Part shown: positions 1 through 8,692 of the stretch, piece by piece
Position numbering within the stretch: the stretch's first letter is position 1
How the letters are laid out: every line of letters begins with the position of its first letter
Assembly: GCA_036504235.1 (NCBI GenBank)
Contig: DASXVN010000046.1
Span: forward strand, 62,001-126,000
DNA from: Zipacnadum sp036504235
GTDB lineage: Bacteria > Armatimonadota > Zipacnadia > Zipacnadales > Zipacnadaceae
Direction of reading: 5' to 3'
DNA: 64,000 nucleotides
Notes under the pieces: model-generated
The model's input: the letters and a program-made list of their open reading frames with translations, nothing else
Told to the model about the DNA's origin: nothing
Database searches by the model: none
Position numbers and translations under genes: made by a program

Positions 1-2
1 CC

Positions 3-1799
3 GAGCTTCAGCGGATGATCTCCGCACACCTCTACGAGATCATGCCGGCACTCCGCCGGATCTTCACGGAGAACTGGCCAGATGAGGACGGTGCGGCCGT
101 CGCTGAGCAGGAACTCGAGGCGATAGCAGCAGGCGCCGGCGTCCGCCTCGAGACGCACGTCGGGATTTTGCACCGGCGGGTCTTGGCCTACCGGGATGAG
201 GTCACGAAACTTGCCCGTCGTGAGATGTCGATGGATCTCACCGAGAAGGAGAAGAGCGCCCGAAGACGGTACCAAACGGCTCTGGACAGCCTCAAGGCTC
301 CGAGCCAGCAGAACTACGCCTTGGCGTACTTGTCCGTCGACGGCTATCTCCCGGGTTACGCCATGGCCCGCGAGTCGTGCACGGCCACCTGTATTGACCC
401 CTTCAAGGAGTTCTCGCGCCCCGCGGCCGTAGCCCTGAGGGAGTTTGCTCCCACCGGCCAGATCTACGCCGACGGAAACGTGTTCCGCGTCACCAGGATA
501 AAGCTACATGACCCCTGGGAGAAGACCTCGGAGGACTCCCCTTACGAAGCCACGCGACGGTTCTGCATCGAACCCGATAATGGTCGACTGCTGGACCCCG
601 CTACCAGGACCCACGAGGGTGGAGCTGGCGGCGAAAGCCTGTGGTCCGTCTCTCTGGCCGGTGTCGACCTCGACACCCGCGAGGCTATAGGTGATGTTCG
701 AGAGAACCGGTTGCACGTCGGCTACGACGTTCGCCCCATGCTCTTGGCGGAGCATGGCGGTGGATGGGACGCTAAGGTGGGCGACCACTCTCTCCGCTAC
801 TTCCGGCGACACCGGATCCGTCTCGTGAATCTGGGCCCCCTTGGTTCTACTGTGGAGTCAGCCGAGGGGGGCTTCGTAGTCTGCCCGATCTGTGGCGCGG
901 TCCGTTCGCCCCATGCGAGCGCCGCGGAGTTGCAGAAATTCGTCGACACTCACCGCAAGCAGTGTAGCGCGTCGGAGGTCCAGCACCAGGCCCTGCACGT
1001 CGAGTTCGCTGCCGACCTGCTGCTCCTGGGTCCGTTCGCAAAGCGCGCGGACGCCATCAATGCCATGACCGGTATCCTCGTTGGCGCCAAGCAGGTGCTG
1101 GACATGGGCGACTCGGAACTCGAGGGCCTGGTATTGCCGGAAGCCTCGGACACGCATTGTGTTCTGCTCTATGACCCGATGCCCGGCGGATCGGGGTTTC
1201 TCCCTCAGCTGCGGCGCTACTGGATGACGATTTGTCAGAAGGGCTGCGAGGTCATTCAAAGCTGTAGCGGCTGCGAGGAGGACGAGGCGTGCTACGGCTG
1301 CCTCAAGACGTACCGGAATCAGCAATATCACGAGGAACTGAGCAGAGCCGTAGCTTGTCGGCTTCTGGAAGAACTGGCGACTGAGATTGTCGAGACCAAC
1401 GAGGTCCCACCAGTCGTGGTTGAAAGGACCGAGTCACTCCCGGACACTGAGAGTGATGCCGAGCAACTCCTCGAGGCCCTATTGAGCAACCACTCGTTCC
1501 CGCTGCCTGCTGAGAGACAGTACCGGGTTGATTTGGGCGGCGGTGACGTCACAGTTGCAGATTTCGCGTACCCGGCGGAGAAGGTCCTCGTGTACGTCGA
1601 CGGGATGTCCGAGAGAATTCACGGCAATCCCCAACAACGTCTGAAGGACAGTATCCTAAGAGCAAAGGCATCCAAGGCCGGGTTCCAGCTATCCGTGATC
1701 TCTGCTGAAGGCCTCCACGACCCGACCGGCATCGCGGCCTTCCTGAACGAGCTGGCCATCTACCTCGATAAGGCTGACCTCATACTGGACCAGCCATAG
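3..1799 (+). CDS. C-terminal part of a helicase-like protein with DUF1998-type zinc region and nuclease-like tail (5' partial)
   Basis: The reading frame is open to the left edge, so this is the C-terminal part of a longer protein; the first ATG at 15 is probably internal. Counting from that ATG, a CPIC...H...C zinc-like cluster lies near residues 290-315. A cysteine cluster, CSGCEEDEACYGC, follows near 418-430. This arrangement resembles the DUF1998/MZB region at the end of DEAD/DEAH helicases in antiphage systems (DruE of Druantia, DrmA/DrmB of DISARM, MrfA). The last ~110 residues contain VADFAYPAEKVLVYVDG, which looks like a PD-(D/E)XK or Vsr/DUF559-type nuclease core. The helicase motor itself would lie upstream of the window and is not seen. 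The next genes are a protein of unknown function and a STAND ATPase, which supports a defence role. The exact system cannot be assigned without the missing N-terminus. Confidence 0.6.
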   Translation, partial: ELQRMISAHLYEIMPALRRIFTENWPDEDGAAVAEQELEAIAAGAGVRLETHVGILHRRVLAYRDEVTKLARREMSMDLTEKEKSARRRYQTALDSLKAPSQQNYALAYLSVDGYLPGYAMARESCTATCIDPFKEFSRPAAVALREFAPTGQIYADGNVFRVTRIKLHDPWEKTSEDSPYEATRRFCIEPDNGRLLDPATRTHEGGAGGESLWSVSLAGVDLDTREAIGDVRENRLHVGYDVRPMLLAEHGGGWDAKVGDHSLRYFRRHRIRLVNLGPLGSTVESAEGGFVVCPICGAVRSPHASAAELQKFVDTHRKQCSASEVQHQALHVEFAADLLLLGPFAKRADAINAMTGILVGAKQVLDMGDSELEGLVLPEASDTHCVLLYDPMPGGSGFLPQLRRYWMTICQKGCEVIQSCSGCEEDEACYGCLKTYRNQQYHEELSRAVACRLLEELATEIVETNEVPPVVVERTESLPDTESDAEQLLEALLSNHSFPLPAERQYRVDLGGGDVTVADFAYPAEKVLVYVDGMSERIHGNPQQRLKDSILRAKASKAGFQLSVISAEGLHDPTGIAAFLNELAIYLDKADLILDQP

Positions 1800-1975
1800 G
1801 CGATTAGGCTCGCTATATTGACAGCTCTCGCTGGCCGTGCCCCCAAGAACTATCCACTGCTATGTTAGTACTGGGGCGGGCGGCCTTCGACAAAGCGCAA
1901 ATCGGAAGGCGAGCAAGCAGATACGCGACGGGAGTAGATCATCCAGATATTGCAGGCGAGGTGTATAGGCAGCGC

Positions 1976-3439
1976 ATGGAACCCCCAATGCCCATTGAGA
2001 GACTCGTTGCACAGATTCGCGATATCGTGAACTGCTCCGAGGTGCGCTACCGCGCCAGCCGAGGCTTCTCAGCGTTCGCGAAACTTTGCACCTGCATGGA
2101 TACCATCGGGGATACCGAGCAAGCCATCGGGGCCTTCACGGTGGACTCGCGTGGCCAGAGCTACGGGCTTAGTTACCTGATGATCTATGGCCTCTTCCAG
2201 GCGTATGTCATCCAGCAGGATGCAGTCCTCAACCTATGCGATGCACTCCGTGAAGCCCTCGGCAGCCCTTTTCAGCACAGGCGTGATGGCTACCCTGGCC
2301 TAAACGACGTGCGCGCGCTCCGCGTGCAGATCGTAGGACACCCGACACTGCAGGGACGAAAGAAGAAGGGCCCAGCGTCATATCACAGTATTTCGCGTGC
2401 CCAGATTGGCAGGGACAGCATCACGGTGCTGTCCGAGCACGAGGCAGGGGAGAAACGCGAGTTCCACCAGGTGTTCTATCGCGAGACGACTGAGAAGCAG
2501 GCCGAGGGCATAGCCTCTATACTTCAGGCGGTACTGGACGAGCTCCGCGCCTGGCACGATGCCCACCGGGCCGAATACCGCGAGTCACGGCTAACGTCAA
2601 TCTTCCCCGAAGACTATGGAGATCGGTTCTACGACATGCAGGCCGCGATCCGCGGTGAGTTCCCACTTTCGACCGGAGCGTCGAGCTTCGAGGCGGTATG
2701 TCAGATCATGGACGGGTACGAGGCTGAGTTGGACCGACGCGGGTTAGCCATTGAGGCGTATCCCGGCGTCCAGGTAGCCTACGAGGAACTGCGACACCCG
2801 ATTTCGATGCTCCGCGCGTTCTTCGAGCAGGGCTCAATGGGGTCAGTCTGCGCTGATGAGGTCGCTATGAAGCGCGCCGAGATCATGACGCACTTCGTCG
2901 AGGACCGCATCGCCGGGCTCCGCGACATGGCGCGCGAGATCGATGATGACTACGCCAGATCTGACGTGGAGGAGGGACGGGACGATGATGCAGACTCGGT
3001 GCCACCCAGCATTGTCGTCTGCGAGATCGACGAGCCTGCATCGTGGGGTCGGACAGGCGAAGACACACTCGATAGCGTTACAGTCGAACCTCCTCAGGCA
3101 TCGCGCCTTAGTGCCCTGCGGTACTGCCTGGCTAAGGTCCAGGAAGGGACATATCGCGATGCCAGTCGGGCCTACGGCGAGGTGAGCCTGGAATCAGTCA
3201 GGAATGAGCTTGATCAGATCCAACGCGTCATGTGCGAGCGCGGCTTGTTCCAGGAGGGGGAAGCAGCGGTGCTGGGCAAGATGTCGTTCCCGCTGTCGAT
3301 GCTGGGCAGCTTCTATGGCGCCCCTGGGGCAGTGCCTGCAGCGGATGCGAACGTGTATGCGTGGTATCTCGGAAGACTGGTGAACGAGCTGCATGCGCTT
3401 GCCGTCCGGGCCGGGCCAACTCCGGACCGCGCGCCATAG
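1976..3439 (+). CDS. Unknown protein with an Rx5H (HEPN-like) motif
   Basis: I do not recognise a named family. The frame is open from an ATG at 1862, but the first 38 residues look non-coding in character. I prefer the ATG at 1976, which has an AGG six bases upstream; ATG 1988 is also possible. The N-terminal third is helical and contains a hydrophobic run (SYLMIYGLFQAYVIQQDAV) followed by RVQIVGHPT. That gives an R-x5-H spacing of the kind found at HEPN ribonuclease active sites, at about residue 116 of the chosen start. The rest is helix-rich and acidic near residues 330-380. It lies 176 bp after the DUF1998-type helicase gene and 180 bp before the STAND gene on the same strand. The HEPN reading rests on one motif and overall helicity, so it is a hypothesis. 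Confidence 0.6.
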   Translation: MEPPMPIERLVAQIRDIVNCSEVRYRASRGFSAFAKLCTCMDTIGDTEQAIGAFTVDSRGQSYGLSYLMIYGLFQAYVIQQDAVLNLCDALREALGSPFQHRRDGYPGLNDVRALRVQIVGHPTLQGRKKKGPASYHSISRAQIGRDSITVLSEHEAGEKREFHQVFYRETTEKQAEGIASILQAVLDELRAWHDAHRAEYRESRLTSIFPEDYGDRFYDMQAAIRGEFPLSTGASSFEAVCQIMDGYEAELDRRGLAIEAYPGVQVAYEELRHPISMLRAFFEQGSMGSVCADEVAMKRAEIMTHFVEDRIAGLRDMAREIDDDYARSDVEEGRDDDADSVPPSIVVCEIDEPASWGRTGEDTLDSVTVEPPQASRLSALRYCLAKVQEGTYRDASRAYGEVSLESVRNELDQIQRVMCERGLFQEGEAAVLGKMSFPLSMLGSFYGAPGAVPAADANVYAWYLGRLVNELHALAVRAGPTPDRAP

Positions 3440-3619
3440 GGCAGCGGTGATTGGGGAGGCGAGCCGCATCCGGATCGGGTCGCCCGCATGCTGTCGTAGT
3501 GCCACATCCTCGCCGGCAAGACACTGGAATGCAGCGGGACGACGGCAGGCAGACCTAATGGCAGCGTCGTCGCTGCTCTCCCTTCGGGTGGCCGAAGAGA
3601 TCACGTCTGAAGGAGCAGA

Positions 3620-6600
3620 ATGCCCAATCCATTCGTCGCCATACATGAGTTTGGTGGGTCGCAGGAGACAGCGTTCGAGACGCTCTGCTGCCAGCTTGCC
3701 GGCACGACCGGACCCCAGGCGCCTGGCTCGAAGTTCACCCGAATGGGAGCCCCCGACGCCGGGCTCGAGTGCCTCTGGCGACTGCCCAACGGTGATGAAT
3801 GGGGATGGCAGGCTAAGTTCTTCGTATCGGCGCCTGGCGCTGATCAGTGGCGCCAAGTGGACAAGTCGGTGAAGACGGCACTTGCGAAGCATCCAAGGCT
3901 CACAAGGTGCTGGATATGCCTGCCCGTGGACAGGTCTGACGCGAGAATCTCAGGGAGGGTCTCTTCCCTCCAACAATGGGACCGTCACGTAGAAAAGTGG
4001 GTAGGTTGGGCGGCCACGGCGAATATGAGCGTCGAGTTTGAGTATTGGGGAGAGCATGAGCTCTGGGAGATGCTGTCTCGGCCGGAACACTGCGGACGGA
4101 GGCTCTTCTGGTTTGGCGACTATGATCTTAGCTCAGAGTGGTTCCGCGCGCGATTTGAGGAGGCGAGGGCCGACGCTGGGGTGCGGTACACGCCGGAGTT
4201 GAACATCGAACTGCCAGTGGCCTACACCTTCGAGGGGCTCGGGATGACCCCCGACTTCGGGCGCGCCTCATCATCGCACATCGCGGAGATTCGGAAGGCT
4301 CTGCAGAGGAGTTCGAAGACAGGAGCCTCGGCGTCTGCCGAAGACGAGTACGCGGTCTTGCGCCAGAGCGTCGAAGCGGCTTTGGCGTCGTTCGAAGGAG
4401 TCTCTGGTGCGCCGGACGATCCCGTTGACTGGGGCCGTATGCGGGAGTCGAGCGAGGCGTCGAGGGAGTTGGCGCGTGCGTGCGCCACAAGGCTACGGGC
4501 CCTACAGGATGCAGAGAAGGCGAAGGCGGCGTCAAAGGCGACCGGTAGTCGCGGCGACTCGTCGTCGGCCCTTAGCCGGGGCTTGGATTGCGAGATTGAC
4601 GCCCTGCACCGGCTATCCTGGAGGCTTCACGAGCTTGTGGCTTACTCACAGGATGACCAGACAAGCGCGGCGTCCACAGGTGCCGTCCTGCTCGTCGGGG
4701 ATGCGGGCACTGGGAAGACTCACCTGCTCTGTGACGTCGCGGATCGCAGGACTACTGCCGGGCGTCCCACTGTGCTGCTGCTGGGGCAGCACTTCAACGG
4801 GAATGACGACCCTTGGGCCCAGATGATCTCTCGACTGGGCTTATCTTGCGACCGCGATAGCTTCCTCGGCGCTCTCGAGACGGCAGCTCAGGCGGCGGGC
4901 TCGAGGGCACTGATACTTATCGACGCGCTGAACGAAGGCGAGGGCAGGTCCCTCTGGGCTAAGCACATTGGGGGAATGCTCAACGTGCTGCGCCGCTACC
5001 CTTGGATCGGGCTCGCAGTGAGCGTCAGGAGAGGCTACGAAGACCTCGTTGTGCCCGAATCCTTACCCGCGGGCCAGTTCACCCGGGTCGAGCACCACGG
5101 GTTCTCCGGAGCCGAGTTCGAGGCCACAACAGCTTTCTTCGAGCACTACGGAATCATGTATGCCGAGATCCCTCTCTTGGCTCCCGAGTTCCAGAACCCC
5201 CTATTCCTGAAGCTATTCTGTGACACCCTCCGAACCGATGGTCTCCGGAGCGTGCCTGGACATTTCACTGGCTCGAGTGCCGTATTCAAGCAATTCCTGC
5301 TGGGTGTCAATGGCAAACTGGCGCGGCCCGAATTATTGAACTACGACCCACACCGGGACCTGGTCGGAGCTGCGGTTACCGCACTCGTTGACCGGATGAG
5401 CAAGATCGGCACCCGCTGGCTCCGCCGAGACCTGGCGGGAAGCATTGTTAACGAGATTCGCCCGAGTGCAGGGTACGCAGATTCGTTCTTCAACCACCTG
5501 ATTCAAGAGGGAGTATTAGCAGAGGGCCGGTTCTGGGCCAGGGGTGCGGCGGGGGCGGTAGATGGGGTTCAATTCTGCTATGAGCGGTTCTCGGACTTTC
5601 TGTTGGCCGACCGGCTGATCGACAAGTATTGCAGTTCTCCCGAACCCGAGGCTGCCTTCGGACCAGCAGGTGGCCTTGGCGCGCTAATGGGTGACGACTG
5701 GTCCTGTTACGAGAACAGTGGGGTGATCGAGGCGCTGGCCACTCTGGTGCCGGAACGCATCGGGCGGGAACTCCCAGCGCTGGCGCCCCAATCGGCGGGT
5801 CTCGATCTCGTGAAGGCAGCCTTTGTCAACAGTCTCATCTGGAGGGACCGCACCGCCTTCTCAGAAGAGACCCGAGGCTGCATAAACGAATATGTGATCC
5901 CTGATGGGCAAGCATTCCGACTCTTCATCGACGCCATGCTCACGGTCAGCACAGACCCGGCCCATCCGTACAACGCCGACCGTCTGCATGACATCCTCAT
6001 GGGCTACGAGTTGCCTCAACGGGATGCGTTGTGGTCAACGCTGTTGCATGAGGAATGGGGCCGCGAAGGCGCCCTGGACCGCGTTGTCGGGTGGGCGCGC
6101 GGGGCAGCCGATAAGACCTACCTGTCGGACCAATCCATGCGTCTTGCTGGCATGACACTCGGTTGGTTCCTCACGACCTCGAATAGAGGATTGCGGGATT
6201 CGTCTACTAAGGCCCTGGTGGCCCTCTTCACTGACAGGCTGAGTGTGTTGCCTGATGTCATCGAGGAGTTTCTGGGGGTCAATGACCCATATGTGATTGA
6301 GAGGCTCATAGCGGCGGCCTACGGGTGTGCCATGCGCACTTCCGATAGAGACGGTGTGGCGGTATTGGCCGGTAAGCTCTATGGATGGTTCTTCGAAGAC
6401 AATCGCCCGCCGGCAGACATCCTTCTGCGCGACTACGCGCGCGGAGTGATTGAGGTTGCGGCGCGGGACGGGGGCGCAGCGGGAATCGATCTCGTCAAGG
6501 CGCGCCCACCATACACCAGCGAATGGCCTGCCGTGATTCCCTCTGACGAGAATCTGGCCCAGCATGGAAAGTACCATGATGGGATGTCGGACTCGGAACT

Positions 6601-8224
6601 GGCCAAGCTCCATCTGTTTGACTCTGTGATGGGATCGGGCGACTTCGCCAGATATATCATCGGGACGAACAGCGGAGCCTTCGAGTGGATTAATGTGCCG
6701 ATTGGCGAACCAGTCCCTCAGACCAGCAAGGAGATGATACAGGAGTTCGAAACAGAGCTGTCGCCGGAGCAGACGAGGGCTTATCACACCTATCGGCATA
6801 GTCGCTGGATGGGCACTCTCTCCGCAGATGACCTGCGGATCATCCTTGGGGAGGACGCCTCCGAGCCCCGGGGGCTATCCGAACCGGATGGCGCGCCGAT
6901 GCCCCCAGCTGACGAAGAGTTGTTCGGAGCTGACTACATGGACGCATCGGAAGAGGAGTTCGTGGCGACGCTCGATGACGGGATGCGAGTACGGTTCGAA
7001 CAGGGTGTCAAGGGAGCTTTGGATCGAGATGGTCGCGACGAACTTGGGTTCGATCTCGCCATCGCTCAGCGTTGGATATTCCAGCGAGTGCTGGAGCTCG
7101 GTTGGACGCCGACGCTATTTGGCAGATTCGACCGCGCTGTTGCAGGGCACGACCGCTACGGGCGGGGCGAAACAAAGCCTGAGAGGATCGGCAAGAAGTA
7201 TCAGTGGATCGCGTACCATGAGTTCCTTGCGCGCGTTGCCGACCACTTCCGCATGAGGGAAGACTCCTGGTCTGATCGACCGGTTGTGTACGAGGGGCCC
7301 TGGCAGCTCTCCTATGTCAGGGACATCGACCCCTCAGTGGCGTTAGCATCCACCCATAGGGACGAGGGGTTCCGTGGCCACCACCGAGCTTGGTGGTTTC
7401 CAAGTTCGTACGACATTACCCACCACGACGCAGGCAAGGCCTGGCTCCGCGACCGTAAGGACCTACCAGACCCCGCTACGCTGCTGTCTGTTGAAAGGCC
7501 CAGCGATGACTCGCAGTGGTTTGTCCTGGATGGGTTTCTCAACTTCTCCAAGTGCAAAGAAGAGATCTCCGCGGACGATGAATACCCACGCCGTGACTTC
7601 TGGTACCTGATACACAGCTATGTCGTACGCAGCGCAGACATGGACGCGGTGTTCACTTGGGCAAGTGGGGTGAATCTCTACGATCAGAGAATGCCCGAGA
7701 CGAGTCACCTTTACAAGGTATTCCTCGGGGAAACGTACTGGAGTCCGGCATGGGACTACTTCCGGTCCCATGGGCGCGAGGAGTGGACACGCGGTTGGAG
7801 CGACAAGATCCCTGCTCCTGTGCTGTACGCCGCGGACGAGTACTTCTGGGAGAGGGGATATGACTGCTCCGTCACCGATGCGATCACTATTAAGGTTCCG
7901 GGGAACTGGCTTGCCCGAGGAATAGGGCTCAGCTGGGAGGGCCGCGAGGGCGAGTTCGTCGATGCGCATCGGCGAGTTGTGGCTATGGATCCGTCAACGC
8001 GCCAGCAAGGCCCCAGTGCGCTACTGATCAGACAGACCGATCTGCTTGAGGCGCTACGCCGAGAGAAATGCGAACTCATCTGGGTGATCCTCGGCGAGAA
8101 GAACCTCCTGGAGGAGTCCCGTCGGAAGGAAGACTGGCCAGGACGTCTGACAATAAGTGGGGCGTACAGGATGGGAGAAGGCGAACTGATAGGCAGGTTG
8201 CGGCCGAAGTTCATTACGCGGTGA
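3620..8224 (+). CDS. Large STAND-type NTPase with N-terminal Mrr-like nuclease domain (Avs-like)
   Basis: The start at 3620 has a good AGGAG ribosome-binding site. Residues ~45-68 contain GAPDAGLEC...WGWQAKFF, the D...(E)...QxK pattern of an Mrr-type PD-(D/E)XK nuclease. A P-loop GDAGTGKT lies near residue 360 and a Walker B-like LILIDALNEG near 431-440, so the middle is a STAND/NACHT-like ATPase. The remaining ~1,000 residues are long and helix-rich, suiting a sensor. Nuclease-STAND-sensor order and total length match the Avs (antiviral STAND) families, in which a phage protein is bound, the protein oligomerises and the nuclease is activated. The specific Avs class and the trigger cannot be told from sequence alone. 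It is a single-gene unit flanked by other defence-type genes. The reading frame is intact and the Walker A and B residues are present. Confidence 0.7.
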   Translation: MPNPFVAIHEFGGSQETAFETLCCQLAGTTGPQAPGSKFTRMGAPDAGLECLWRLPNGDEWGWQAKFFVSAPGADQWRQVDKSVKTALAKHPRLTRCWICLPVDRSDARISGRVSSLQQWDRHVEKWVGWAATANMSVEFEYWGEHELWEMLSRPEHCGRRLFWFGDYDLSSEWFRARFEEARADAGVRYTPELNIELPVAYTFEGLGMTPDFGRASSSHIAEIRKALQRSSKTGASASAEDEYAVLRQSVEAALASFEGVSGAPDDPVDWGRMRESSEASRELARACATRLRALQDAEKAKAASKATGSRGDSSSALSRGLDCEIDALHRLSWRLHELVAYSQDDQTSAASTGAVLLVGDAGTGKTHLLCDVADRRTTAGRPTVLLLGQHFNGNDDPWAQMISRLGLSCDRDSFLGALETAAQAAGSRALILIDALNEGEGRSLWAKHIGGMLNVLRRYPWIGLAVSVRRGYEDLVVPESLPAGQFTRVEHHGFSGAEFEATTAFFEHYGIMYAEIPLLAPEFQNPLFLKLFCDTLRTDGLRSVPGHFTGSSAVFKQFLLGVNGKLARPELLNYDPHRDLVGAAVTALVDRMSKIGTRWLRRDLAGSIVNEIRPSAGYADSFFNHLIQEGVLAEGRFWARGAAGAVDGVQFCYERFSDFLLADRLIDKYCSSPEPEAAFGPAGGLGALMGDDWSCYENSGVIEALATLVPERIGRELPALAPQSAGLDLVKAAFVNSLIWRDRTAFSEETRGCINEYVIPDGQAFRLFIDAMLTVSTDPAHPYNADRLHDILMGYELPQRDALWSTLLHEEWGREGALDRVVGWARGAADKTYLSDQSMRLAGMTLGWFLTTSNRGLRDSSTKALVALFTDRLSVLPDVIEEFLGVNDPYVIERLIAAAYGCAMRTSDRDGVAVLAGKLYGWFFEDNRPPADILLRDYARGVIEVAARDGGAAGIDLVKARPPYTSEWPAVIPSDENLAQHGKYHDGMSDSELAKLHLFDSVMGSGDFARYIIGTNSGAFEWINVPIGEPVPQTSKEMIQEFETELSPEQTRAYHTYRHSRWMGTLSADDLRIILGEDASEPRGLSEPDGAPMPPADEELFGADYMDASEEEFVATLDDGMRVRFEQGVKGALDRDGRDELGFDLAIAQRWIFQRVLELGWTPTLFGRFDRAVAGHDRYGRGETKPERIGKKYQWIAYHEFLARVADHFRMREDSWSDRPVVYEGPWQLSYVRDIDPSVALASTHRDEGFRGHHRAWWFPSSYDITHHDAGKAWLRDRKDLPDPATLLSVERPSDDSQWFVLDGFLNFSKCKEEISADDEYPRRDFWYLIHSYVVRSADMDAVFTWASGVNLYDQRMPETSHLYKVFLGETYWSPAWDYFRSHGREEWTRGWSDKIPAPVLYAADEYFWERGYDCSVTDAITIKVPGNWLARGIGLSWEGREGEFVDAHRRVVAMDPSTRQQGPSALLIRQTDLLEALRREKCELIWVILGEKNLLEESRRKEDWPGRLTISGAYRMGEGELIGRLRPKFITR

Positions 8225-8646
8225 TGCAGGCTTGAGACGGCCAACAATCGCATGCCGCCGTGGGGCATCCTTCGGCTATGGTTGTCTGACGTGTAACTGG
8301 GGGGCGGTAGGGCAGGACGCCCTTCTCACGGAGTCTGCCTGCGGTCACCGCCCTGCGGCGCGATCTGCCGCTCGACGAGTGCTTCGTAGTCGGCCGCGTC
8401 AGTGCTGAATCTTATGGGTGGGCACGGGCAGGCCACCATCAGATCACGCCCAAGGCCGCAGTGGATCAATTAGTCTATGCGCGATAATTGTGCGGTCTGG
8501 CGTCGCATCATCCCGCGCCGGCCGTGTTTCCAGAAGACGTCCGCAGTGGCCCATAGCATAGGTTACAGGTTGCCACACATAGCCCAAGTCGACGGCTTGG
8601 CGGCGGAGGGACTCGCTCGTGCCGGACCAGCACTGGAGCATGAGCG
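8225..8646. other. Intergenic stretch between convergent genes
   Basis: About 420 bp between the STAND gene and the convergent serine recombinase gene. I see no convincing coding frame, RNA gene or promoter here. A hairpin at its right end is listed separately. Confidence 0.5.
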
Positions 8647-8676
8647 CGGGGGGCGGGGCTACTGGTCCGCCCCCCG
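8647..8676 (-). terminator. GC-rich hairpin after the serine recombinase gene
   Basis: A perfect 10-bp inverted repeat (CGGGGGGCGG and its complement) with a 10-base loop sits 16 bp beyond the recombinase stop codon. There is no T-tract, so it may be a weak or structure-only terminator. Confidence 0.4.
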
Positions 8677-8692
8677 TACTTCCTCTCAGCGG

